Source: Gamsiella multidivaricata
Lineage: Eukaryota; Mortierellomycota; Mortierellomycetes; Mortierellales; Mortierellaceae
Direction of reading: 5' to 3'
DNA length: 64,000 nt
Assembly (NCBI RefSeq): GCF_025024155.1
Contig: NW_026251717.1
Span: forward strand, 186,001 to 250,000
Of the stretch, positions 11,380 to 22,065 are shown one piece after another. Under the pieces are notes generated by a model. It was not told the DNA's origin. It was given only the letters and a program-made list of their open reading frames with translations, and made no database searches. Each line of letters opens with the position of its first letter. Within the stretch, counting starts at the first letter, position 1. A program made the translations under genes and the position numbers.

Positions 11380-14300
11380 TCAAGAAGCCGTGTTACCAGT
11401 GCTCGAATTGCTGGCACTGTTAATAGGACTCATGCTGGTGCTGATGCTGCTGGTGCTGCTAATGCTAGTACCTGTTTGTGACTTCGTAGCTTGCTCCCAA
11501 GGGCAGTTCCCGCTGCCATCCACTGGTTGAAGATATAACGGTCGCCGTTGATGGAGCATGTGCCCATGAATCGCATTAGCAATGTTGTGCCCCGCCATGA
11601 TATCGCGGTGCATGTACAGTATGTCATACAAGTCTTACAATACAACCTACGGATCTCCACCTCCCCGACAAACTGCCCGCAGGTTGGACACTTCTTGGAT
11701 GTGTAATATTCGTTCACTCCAACCGTGATGTATCCACGTAACCTAGCCTATGTGAGCGTTAATAACAGAAAAAAACATCGATAATATTCACAATATCCAA
11801 ACTGATACAGTTCTGTATACTTGTTTGATGATGTGTTACCTTTTGAACAAAGTAGGACTAGAAGGACTCGTGCAATGAGGAAAGCCTAGTCTTTGTTGAG
11901 AACTTGCCTAGGCCGACTTCGATGACAACCTTGTTGGTCCATCCCTTTTTCTGCCAATATTTCCTCCAACTGCCCTGAGAAGACTCTCTGCAATGAGTCC
12001 GTATTCGGCATTCCGCGCTCTTCCTACGTCCCACTTATGCTTCTTGAAGCGATTGTTGCCGTTGTAGAACTGACGTAGTCGCTCTTTCACTTTCTCCAGC
12101 TCTACTACTTGGTTCATGAAGCTGGTACCCTGATCGCGCAGCAGTGGAAGCCTTGTCTCAACGCAGTTAATGGATTCAATTCCATCGCCTGGCACGATAT
12201 TCTTCTGCTCTTCCACCCATCATTGATGCTTGAATGTAGGCTGGTAGACAGCCTTTTAATTGACTATAATATTGCGAAAGCAACGGGGACCTGAGGCTGA
12301 GAGGTGTCTTCGGAAGGGCTGACTATATCCACATCGTCGCATTTTTTTCCAGTCACTGTCGTCGCGCTGCTGGGGCCATGGTTTCTGAACAGCAGCACGC
12401 CGGCACCCACGGCACACGCTTGGCCCAGATCGATACCCATAACCTTGATTTGATCGGGCGAACAATCCCAAAGCTCGGTGACATCCTGCCTGTTCTTTAC
12501 AATGTTTCGGATCTCGTTCAAGAAATAATCCACCCCGCCAAATATGGAGGTCAATCGATAAGGTAGGACATTCTTCGGAAGATGTCTGTATCTGACTGAC
12601 TGCAGTTCCTTCATCTTGGAAGCTAGCAGTTTCAGACGAAACCCGTCTGTACTAACGGAGCCTCGATGGACATAGTCGCGTTTGGTGTAATTCCTTAGAT
12701 CAAAGTTGGCCTGTCAAATGGATTGAATGCGCTCTCGCATCGTCGCCAAGTCCATCATGAAAGTTAAGTCCTTGAAACTCCTGGGCCTTTTGCGTGGTTC
12801 TGACCTTCCGACGTTCGAGAGTAGTTTTGTAATGATGGTGCCGGCAGGCTTTGACTGAAGCTACAAAACTACATCCGACTGGGACAAAGGCGTGTTCGTA
12901 CTTGAAGATCCTCCCATATCAATTCTCGAAGATATATCTGTAGAATTATGCTCTGCCAGAATAAAATGCAGAATTCTCTCTCGAAAAAAGACACGAAAGG
13001 CCTTTATGGTCCCAAAGTAGAGCCATCTTACGGTAAATCTGACTAGAGTGGCTCAAGAGCATGAAATTCCCATTCGCCTGAAGGCTCGGATCAACTTCGG
13101 TACGAGGTCCTTCTGTTGCTAGGCCCTTCGCCTTTTTGGCTTGCAACTGTTATGAATATCATGAATATGCCGTCGACGTTAGTGTTGTGGCTCATTCTAG
13201 CGTCTTCAATGTTTCCTACATGTATAGCTAGAAACGTTTACTGCACCTTTTTCTCGAGCTCTATGCTCCCATTTCTGTATATCTTCTTGATTTCGACGAA
13301 TAATTGCTGCGCTACGGAGCGGAACAAGGCAGTGGCCGGATATAGCATCCTGGCCCTGATCTCAGGTCTGTTATCTTGTCGGCAGCAAACCGAACTGCTC
13401 CGCCCGACGGACAAATCTCTGAATACGCTCGCCTACCGTACCACCCGTACTGTTCCGTGAGTAGTGATATGAAAGCAGTGCTGTATGAAACTGGGGGTGC
13501 TCAGAGTGTTTGAAGCGTCCCGATGTTTTGTCACTGTCAACAACTTCATCATCGTCAACATCTTCATCATCGTCATCATCATCAGTATCACCATCTTCAC
13601 CATCGCCTTCCTCGCTATCATGATCATCATCCTCGTCACCGGGGTCGTCAACTGCATCATCATCATCGAACGCCTCCGAACCGTCCTTGACCTTTCTAGT
13701 TCTTGTTGACCACCCACGCCAACAGTTTTCCCGGCTTTTTTAGGCGACAAACATGGACAAAAGTTTCGCAGGATATCTTTGTTTGATTCCTCGGGCACGT
13801 CTTGGGCAAAGATGCACTCAAGGAACCGCTCGATGAGTCGCTGGCTCCGTCTCTTGGTGTCTGACGCGATGTCGACAACCTCCTGCAGACAGCTCTGGAT
13901 TATTGGTACCAATTCCGACTCTCCACGACCTCATTGTGGATTCGCAGCGACGGTTCCAACATCGAGGGTCACTGTGAGGTATTTGATGTCTCTCCTGCCC
14001 TCTTCTTGCCTTTTTCTTTCCTTTCTTCTTCTTGCCCTTCTTTTTATTTTAATTTTGCCCAGCTTGACAATGTTAGCGGCAGGGCTCAAAGGATTTTTCG
14101 GCATCTTAGTCCAAGGTTTCCACGTATACTATTTCAATACTTCCGGCGGCACATGCTGCTTGAGTCGAGTGCGCCCTTTAAAAAAGTACCATGGGCAATG
14201 GCGTGGTATCCTAGCCCGAGGCGATGGCAGGTGCCCTTCAACTGCGTCAGTTGATTGGTGTGGAGCAGATGGCAGCAGCGGTGATAATGCGTCCTGTAGC

Positions 14301-14578
14301 GGAGGAATTATGCCGCCGCACTCTAATATCGATTGACTCGCTAAAGTTAAGAACAATTGGGAAGCCAAGTACAAGTACCCTCTCTGTGCTAACCGCGCCT
14401 CTTCAAGCTCGATCCAGATTTGACAATAGCACTGGCGAAGGATCTCGAATTGCTGTCGAACACTATCGCGGGTTATACCACCTTGATCTGTGGGAGATTG
14501 GACTGGACTAACCTGTACAGGCGTCTGTAGTAGTTGCAACAAGTACAACGGTTTATTCGAGAATGATGTCATAGTCAT
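11380..14578 (-). pseudogene. Degraded Fanzor/TnpB-like RuvC nuclease gene
   Basis: One broken gene is spread over several frames on the minus strand. N-terminal pieces lie at 14578-14129 and 13912-13433; the latter includes a long Asp/Glu run encoded by GAT repeats (about 13540-13680), read in a shifted frame. The C-terminal half keeps the signatures of IS605 OrfB/TnpB-type nucleases. These are MGIDLGQAC with its Asp at 12429-12431 (RuvC-I), VVIEVGLGKF with Glu at 11918-11920 (RuvC-II), a zinc ribbon (KKCPTCG then YCKTC, about 11640-11700), and HRDIMAGHNIANAI with Asp at 11602-11604 (RuvC-III). Breaks include a frame change before RuvC-II, an in-frame TAG just after it (near 11858-11860), and a one-base shift between the zinc ribbon and RuvC-III. 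Eukaryotic members are called Fanzors and are RNA-guided nucleases carried by transposons. Naming it Fanzor-like is inference from motif order; no guide RNA end or terminal repeat was identified. Confidence 0.72.
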
Positions 14579-15282
14579 AAGAATGCTTCGCCCAGTTTCT
14601 AGAGCATTTCAACGCTATTTTGCTTAGCCCTATCCTTCGTATATAATAGCTCTTCAAACATAGGATTAGATAGCAACCAATCATCGAATAAACTACTGAT
14701 TCAACCTTAGAACCCCTTGCCCACTACGAACCACCGACTGTTTGCAACAAACACTTTCTGTGAGATGGCGAACGATTCTTGGACGATATTCCTTCGGAAG
14801 ATTTGAGGATGGACCAAGTAGTGCTTGACCATTTTCGCTACGTCTAAAGTAAGGCGTCAGAATCGGAGATGTATTCTCTTTTTCAGTAGCATTCAGTCAA
14901 CTGTCAACCATTACCTTCTTCCCTCAGCTCTTTGATGATTTTGAAATTTGTTCCCCTCCGAGAGACCGAATGTTCTGATTGTAATCGTTTTTAGAAACCA
15001 CTCCAAGTGTCATGGGCTGAACTTGACTGGGACCGATAGTCGCAAGTATGCTTCGAAGGTGGTACGCAAGGAGTTCCCCCCCCTAAGCACAGCAACTCCC
15101 TCTAGTGTCAAACAATTGGAGTTGGTATAGAGAGAAGTTCTCGGAAGAATATGACTGGAAAGGGATCCAGAAGCTTTTAAGGCCTCGCCAAGGCAACCTT
15201 GATATAGTAACTGTTGACTTGGCTGTGCATTCGTGTTTTCTGTCATTCGCGGCAATATACTTAGCTCTCGTCACGAAATTGA
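14579..15282. other. Relic-rich spacer
   Basis: No intact gene. Fragments with protein-like composition lie near 14766-14805 and at 15105-15299 (WKGIQKLLRPRQGNLDIV), but they could not be assigned. They may be the 5' part of the MULE relic that follows. Confidence 0.4.
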
Positions 15283-16560
15283 GTGATTGCTTATTGTAAT
15301 TGGAGCAGAAAGAAGAAAAACCTCCCTCCCGGGCTTCTTATCAAGTACGATCATATTCGAGGAGTCATTTATCAAGCGCGTATAAAAACTTTCAAGAAGC
15401 CAAAGATATTGGAGGAATGGATCGAACAAATCGGAAAGACAAAGGCAAAGGAATACTCTTGGACATCATTGATAACGAACCCACAGCAATTCATAATCGC
15501 CTGGCGCTCAGCTTTTCAGTTGAAGGTAATACTGAGTAACATCTCAATCATGTCTTTATGCCTTTAACCGTGCCCTGAAAGCCTGCTTCTAAATCTCTCT
15601 TGTTCTTTCGGTACTTTTTTTTTTTTTTATCTATCTGTCTGCGTCTCTGTTGCTGCTACTTATTCTCCCTTCAACAGATTATGGATGAAAATAGGCTGAT
15701 AGCTTGCATGGACTCCACACTTAAAACTGTTAAATCTCTGAGGCCTATCGAGGACGAGTCGGCTGGAAACCCTCCCGTACACACGTCCATATCTCCGTTT
15801 ATAATCCTTGTGAAAGACCGTCAAGTCCACCGAGGAATCCTTATTGCATATATGATTACTAGTTCTGAATCAAAGTATGGTCATTCGTTGAATATGCTTA
15901 TTTATGAATGGTCTTTATGAGAAAATAACTAAATGATGCTTTTGCGCTGTGCAATGGATACCGCATTATCAAGTGGCTGACTTGACTCAAGTTCAGAATG
16001 CGATTTAGAGATGGAGAAGTTCATGGCGGACTGTTCAGTGGTCGAATCCCAGGCGCTGAGGGCAGTGTTTCCTAATTCATCGATAGACTATAGTATTGCC
16101 ATTTCCATGTCGGCTAACTTTGGGAACATCGTCTCCACAAGCATGTAACACGAAACCAAGGTTTCATTTTGCCGCACTGCATGCATTGAAGTGCATGACA
16201 CTGAAATGTGCAAAAACCTTGTTCGCATCGTTGGGTGAAGAAATGCGACCGTTGCTGAACAAAGTTCACGCTACAGAGTCCAAGGAGAAACTGCTCGAGC
16301 TATGGGACGAGTTCAAGGGCCAACATGTACAGAAAACCGGCTTAATCCGTTATATCGAGAAGAATTGGATTAACGATGAATCTATGCCAACGTGGGCGCA
16401 GGCTGCAAGGGCCTAAATGGAGGTGGCGAAGAAAAGAGCGCGAGAGGAAGCCATTGCCGAAGGATTCGAAAATTACCAATGTGAGCTAGAGATCTTGTGG
16501 GTGGAACTGGCAACGTTGTCCATCATCAGACAAACCGGAAGAGTAGAGAGTGCACACTGA
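15283..16560 (+). pseudogene. MULE-type DDE transposase relic
   Basis: Several frames on the plus strand together resemble the core of a Mutator-like transposase. The pieces in order are a region around 15310-15530 (IKYDHIRGVIYQARIKTF); 15681-15880 with MDSTLKTVK and then FIILVKDRQVHRGILIAYM, typical of the beta-strand core around the DDE residues; a piece near 16005-16060 (MEKFMADCSVVESQALRAVF in another frame); and 16096-16416 with LLELWDEFKGQ and RYIEKNWINDES, the helical tail before the SWIM-type finger. Stops and frame changes separate them, and a T run (15616-15628) precedes the second piece, so at least one gap could be an intron. The family call is from pattern similarity only. It lies between the Fanzor-like relic and a Crinkler gene. 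Confidence 0.5.
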
Positions 16561-16767
16561 AGTATATGCAAGACGCTAAGGCGACTCTTAGGGCTGCAAT
16601 CCGTGGGGTAAAAGGAATTGATGAATCGGGTGCGGGGCGCAGATGCAATGGGCAGGGTCAGGGAGTAAACAAATAAAGAAGACAGTACTTTTTTTTTTTT
16701 TTGCTGTGCACATAAGCGGACTCGACAACTGTCTCTATTATGTCATCCAAATAAAGGATGGTAGTAG

Positions 16768-17208
16768 TTTAGAGACCTGTCTGTAAGCAAACTCGATCAG
16801 AAGGACTTCTCTGTCCTGAACTATCTCAGCATAATCAGTAGCGAAGGACCTTCACCAGCGATTGTCGAAGTCACCCACGAGATAACAGGCCACGAGCAAT
16901 ACAAAGAAGCTTTCCAGCAACTGAAGGAGAATGGTTTCGTGGATGAGGACAATTCTGAAGACCCTGATAACGATACGTGGGGCGACGACGATGAATCTGA
17001 CCTGGATTACGAAGACCCGAAGCCAGTTGTTAGTGACCAAGAGATGCAGGTAGTCGAAGCCGCTCTCCGTAGTCGCATCGTCGAGAAGGATGTTCTCTTC
17101 GAGGGATTTTCGTCACCACCTTCAAGCCTCTACGCAGAAGGGGTCTATTCTCAAAAGTATCTTCAAGACGCTGTAAACGAGTTCATGTCTGCCGCTGTTG
17201 ATGTTTAG
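16768..17208 (+). pseudogene. Orphan C-terminal exon, unknown protein
   Basis: The frame is open from 16768 with no good start codon before 16939 and a possible acceptor (tttag) at its left edge. It encodes about 145 residues that look like real protein: helices such as LDQKDFSVLNYLSII and HEQYKEAFQQLKENG, an acidic Asp-rich linker (about 16960-17010), and a final YSQKYLQDAVNEFMSAA. I do not recognise the family. It could be the tail of the MULE transposase just upstream or a separate truncated gene. It ends about 190 bases from the convergent Crinkler gene. Confidence 0.4.
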
Positions 17209-17394
17209 AAAACCAATTATTATGTTCTGTCGAGGACTCGCCTTCAGGTTGTTCTGGGCGATATGGATGTGTTCGTTGATTGTCATAGGCTTGGGTTATA
17301 ACATAAAATACCAGTTTCATATATTTTTTCGATTGGATTGGATACGGGACTGGCTCCTCGGAGAGTCAACTGTACTTGCTTTTGATATGCTTGA

Positions 17395-20300
17395 CTAGAT
17401 ATCGCCCTTTGTCTTTTTGGATCGATCTGGACCTTGCTCATCCTCTGCACCGCGTTTGAGCTTCTTCAGCTGGTTAAGGAAGTTCACATGGTGCTCCGGA
17501 AAGATGTACGCGAAATTATTGTCGTCCACCTCGATGGAGACGCGAATCAGTCCGGTAAGTTCAGGCTGCGGGTCTGGGCGTACAATCTGGAATCCGGCCA
17601 CCTCTCCAGGGCAAGTGATAACCATGCTAATGTAGACCCCAGTGGGACAGTAATCTTGCGGTCGCGGCGGTTCCGATTTTTCTGATTCGGTACATGTTAT
17701 TTCTTGCTGATTCTGTTTCATTTGTTGTTTTTGCTGCTCCTTTTGCTCCTTTTCATGCTTCTTCTGTTCCTCATTCAACTTCTCCTGTACGGAACGGCCA
17801 CTGACAGTTGCAAGCGCTTGCTCGGCATCAGTAGTCTCAAGCACTTGTCGCAGTTTCAATTGGATGAAGCAGGGGTACCTCTTATTGTTAATCAGGACAA
17901 AAAAGATGATATTCGGTCTGGGCACCTGGGGGACTGGGAAGTAGAACGGAGGGATGTCTTGGTCACCTCGCTTCGAATTATCCTTGACGTGCGCTTTCAT
18001 AAAGTCTAGCGTTGTGATGTCCTTGTGTGAGATGGCGAGTTTAGGTTCCTGTTCATTGTATCCAACAATCGTCACATGGCCGGTGAGCATCTCAGGAAGA
18101 GCATCCTTGGTCAGTAGAGGCCATGAAGAAATAGGCTGGTTCTTGAACGTCTCTACGAAAACGGACGGCATCATGGCTTCCCACATCCTGCCATGTACAG
18201 AAGGATTATCCGAATGCAGCATCGCCCCTTCTGCAGCAGATACAAGCAAAGGATCCTTTACCCGTAAGTAGTTATAGATCGCTTTCAACACAAATGGCTC
18301 GTCGAGAACTATTCTTGCAGCAGCTCCAAAGATCTTGATCCGGCCGAACGCTGCTTCCACCAATTGCGCTTCGTCTTCAAGTATAATCTCGGCTGCGTCC
18401 AGCAAACGGTGACGGAAAAGGAAGAGTCCAAGTGCTTCTCTGATAGAAAGACATGAAGTAAACTGTTCGAGGTGTTGGGCGATCTTGTTCTCCAAACCTA
18501 CGGGGAGTCGCGTGAGTAGAACACGTATAATCTGGCGCGACGCACAAGCTTGAGGAATTTGAAAGGTAAAATAGCAGCGATAAAGAAGGTAACTTACGCA
18601 GGATCTCGCCACATAGATTGTTCCGGCGTTCCCGATCCTTCCAGGATGTAAGCATAGTCTCGGCGTCGTTGATTTCACTTTCCCACTTTGTTGCGTCGCC
18701 ACTCGAGATAATCCCCTCGATCGCTGTCACGATTGGCCGAAACCTGCCTGTGAATCTCCTGTGCAGCATGTCGACCGCCTCCGGAGGGATTAAAGTATCC
18801 ACCATATTTTTCGACTCGCTATCCAGCAAGTGTTCCTTCACACGATCGATATACGACTGGATCGAATTTCGATCTGTCCATCCTGGGAAATCAAACAGGA
18901 AAAAAGTTTCCGAACGCGGCTCCTTGATGCCGGCGCCGGCGCCGCTGCTCAGTGCCGAATGAATATTTCGCATGCTCAATCCTGTGCCACAGTAAATGAT
19001 CGTAAGCTCCTCTCGACCTCCAGTTGTTCGAAAACCGTTCAGTATAGGAGACAACATGGGTCGAGGATCGATTTCTAGGTATGACGACTGGAATTTTGTA
19101 CTACCCTTGTCGCTCAGAACCTGCGCTTCGTCTACGACCAGCCGCAATTTGGTCCCGCTTGAGAAATTAGGATAGCCGTGGGCAGCAAGACGGTCTCGTA
19201 CTTGTAAGAGCTCTTCTTGGACAACAATCATTAGATCTAACGCGTTAACTGTGTGCGTATGCAGGAGGTCAAAGAGATTCCCGAACAGAATCGAAAACAC
19301 ATCCATGAACATGTTTGGGCAGACTTGGAGTATGGCCCAGGATGCACTTGTGAACGTCTGGCGGCAGTCATGGACCTGCAAGCAGTATCTGAGGACTAAG
19401 AGTCTGGAGAGGAAGAGCATGAGAGTCATGCTTCTTGCGAAGACGGTGTTGCGGCCAGGACTCTGTTCCCCTGATATTTTCGCATCAAGGAGCTCGGCAA
19501 GATGGCAGAGATCGTCCGAGCCTAGGTCTTCCTTCGCCGCGTTGAAGTAGAATCCCCACTGAAGACAGAGCATCTCTATCACCGAGCGAGTTTTCCCGCA
19601 TCCTATATTGGCATCAAGAAATGCCTGTTAGTTGATAGAAGAGCTCAACGCGGATGTGCAGAATAGACCTTCAAGGCCTTGGATTGCAAACAGAAACTAG
19701 TCTGAAACGCCGAACACGGGAAAATCTCCTGAATGCATCCTTTCCAGCACGTCCAGTAAGACGTTCGATCTGAACTTGTCTGGAATAGGATCGTCCGTGC
19801 TTGATGGAGGGACTGGTAGATCCAAAAAAAGAAGGTTCGGCCGTGAATCAGGAGCCTTGATAACGCCACGCCGTACGACATTCGGTAGCCCTCGGACACC
19901 ACTTGTAGCGAGGGGCAATGCCTGCTGACCACGCACAAAGGCGTCAAGAAACTCGGCCGCAGGCGATCCACAAGCGAAGAACTTATCCGCAATCCTTTTG
20001 ATACCCATTTTGAGGCCGCCTATTTGATGAAAGGACAGTGAGACACAGGGAAGACCATTGAAATGGAAACAACAGCGCGTTTTCACACTCACCAGAGAGC
20101 GGATAACTAGGAGAAGATCCTTGCAAGAGATGGCCCGGAACGTTGACAGGAGCAGCTGTATAGCAAGGAAGCACATGAGAAGGAGGAAGTGGCGAGCAAG
20201 GTTAAACACAGTGCAATGCAAAGAACAAGCCTTCTGGACGAGTCCCAAGCACCAACGGTTGATGTTTACCTGGTAGTGGTCGCTGAACAATGATGTGAAT

Positions 20301-20609
20301 TGTTTTCTTCGGTGCCCCCTCACTAAACACTTCCGAGAGATCGCTTGTCGGGCGCAGCTCCTTCTTCTCATTCAGAGCGTCCAGCAGGATGGGAAGGTCC
20401 TCGTGCTCGTCGTCGTCTGTATCTAGGATGGAGACCCGCCAGAGCGTGAGCTGGGAGGCAGTGACATCGTCAAATTTTGGCGTTTTCTTGGCCTTAATGA
20501 GGTTCTTGAGATCGTCTACAGTGCTTCCCGATGAAGCGATAACGGAGAATGCTCTCGAGATGGGGTCTCCGCTGACAAGACAGAACAGTCTCAGGTGGTC
20601 GTTGGTCAT
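17395..20609 (-). CDS. Crinkler (CRN)-type protein with P-loop NTPase and REase-like C-terminus
   Basis: Five exons: 20609-20270, 20155-20093, 20019-19709, 19624-18598, 18548-17395; 964 residues. Residues 1-113 form the ubiquitin-like CRN header (LRLFCLVSGDPISRAFSV, LKNLIKAKKTPKFDD, LTLWRVSI, ending IHIIVQRP). A linker leads to a P-loop NTPase with GCGKT at about 246-250 and Walker B LRLVVDEAQVL with DEAQ at about 403-406. The C-terminal part (about 700-815) resembles the CRN nuclease module, with RPNIIFFV then CFIQLKLRQ. The tail is Gln/Lys-rich with a basic KKLKR/RSKKTK segment that could act in nuclear import. Header-ATPase-nuclease architecture is known for CRN proteins of oomycetes and basal fungi. 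Weak point: the intron between exons 3 and 4 needs a gtttca donor and falls just before the P-loop, so that junction is uncertain. Confidence 0.82.
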
Positions 20610-22065
20610 GGTGTTTAGGCTTTGCGGCGGAAATGAGTGTTTAGGGTGATAGAAAGCATGAGAGGAAGATAGATGGAAGAGGGGTGATAGAGGACGGTGG
20701 TGAATCTCTTTTCTTTTTTAAGTTGGGAGTGGTGGCAAAAAGAAATGCTCGGTTCCTTTTTGTGGAAAGAGTTCGATTGACTTGAACATCTTCCCTAGGC
20801 TCGACCTAGGCTCGGATCCAGCCCTCTCTATCTGTAAAGGAGGCCAGGAGGCACCCAGTTTCCTTTTTCGGCCACTTACAGTATCAGTATACGAATTAAG
20901 GGAGTCTGAGCGGCCACGCTCCAAAGCACTGGCACATCTTGCACGTGTGCCTGTTTAGGAGATTAGTACTTTGCATGTCCCGCTTTCCGGGGCCAAACCG
21001 TTTTTAAAAGTCTGTTTGTGGGAACTTCCTTTGTCGCGGCTTGCTCAGTCTAGATACCAAGCAACAAACAGCTACACAGCTTTTGGCGCGCATTTAAGCT
21101 CTATGCAGCAGCTTGATGTTTACCAGTTGGAAGTCATTGGACGAGCAATTTCAGTCGTCTTGGACGAAGTCCACCATCGCGGAAGCGAGTTTGATCCAGA
21201 TGGGTGGGTTGGAGAACATGAGACCTGCTAAATTTGGGAATCTCGTCGTAGAAGAAGAGGGCCAGGCGCGCTTGAACGCGTCTTTTTGCGTGTGTGTGTG
21301 TGTGTGTGTGTGTGTATCTTTCTTATGCAACAATTCAACAATTCAACAATTCAACAATTCCATGGATCACGTCAGACATCTGGACGCATGAGGCTCCAGG
21401 AGCCAGACTCTCGACTGAGGTGCAAAGTGTTTTGGTGTTTTGTATTTGTGTTGCTGCAGGTCAGACCATGGCCCCCGCGTCATGGTCCGGTCATGCTGTT
21501 TCGTGCGACGAGGATATGAGAGTATTCGATACACGTGGGATTGCTACGAGTGGCCTTGTTTATGGAGTACTACGCCCATTCCATGAGACACTCCCAGCCC
21601 GTGCCTCAGCTGACAGGGACGCTGCAGCGAGAGCAAAAAAACAAGAAAAAAAAAAGGGGGGGGAGGATATATTCTGAGCAGCTGCAAGCGCAGGTTTGCC
21701 ATGTGTGGGGACAGCGATATTCCGCGGCGGATGCAGCGTGGTCGCGTGCACTGACTCGCTTTAACCGCTTGGTCTCATCCCTCACCCCACACCTCCCTCT
21801 TCTTTTTTTTTATTTTTTTACTTTTTATTTTTTATTTTTTATTTTTTCCTGGTTTCGTCTTCGGATCCAATACCCTCCTCCAACCTTCACCATCCCCTCG
21901 CAGCCGTTGACACATCGCCGCATCGCCGCACTGCTGCTGTCCCTCTCCAGTTGAGCCAAGCACATATCGACTTTCCTATTCTCCCACTCCCGCCAGTATT
22001 CGCAACCGGATCAGAAACCGAAAGAAACCAGCGTACCGTAAGGAATTGCTCAACTCCCAATAAGG
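20610..22065. other. Intergenic between CRN and BTB-TLDc genes
   Basis: No gene supported. The left end is the CRN promoter side (minus strand). The right end is T-rich (about 21803-21846) and then CT-rich up to the BTB-TLDc start. Simple repeats at 21290-21359 are listed separately. Confidence 0.55.
21290..21359. repeat. (GT)n microsatellite beside four CAACAATT units
   Basis: About 13 GT dinucleotides at 21290-21315 are followed, after 12 bases, by four exact tandem copies of the octamer CAACAATT (21328-21359). Confidence 0.9.

Noticed and set aside
12264..12614. Treating the RuvC-I frame as a separate small gene
   Set aside because: Its sequence continues in neighbouring frames with the RuvC-II, zinc-ribbon and RuvC-III parts, so it is one broken gene rather than several small ones.
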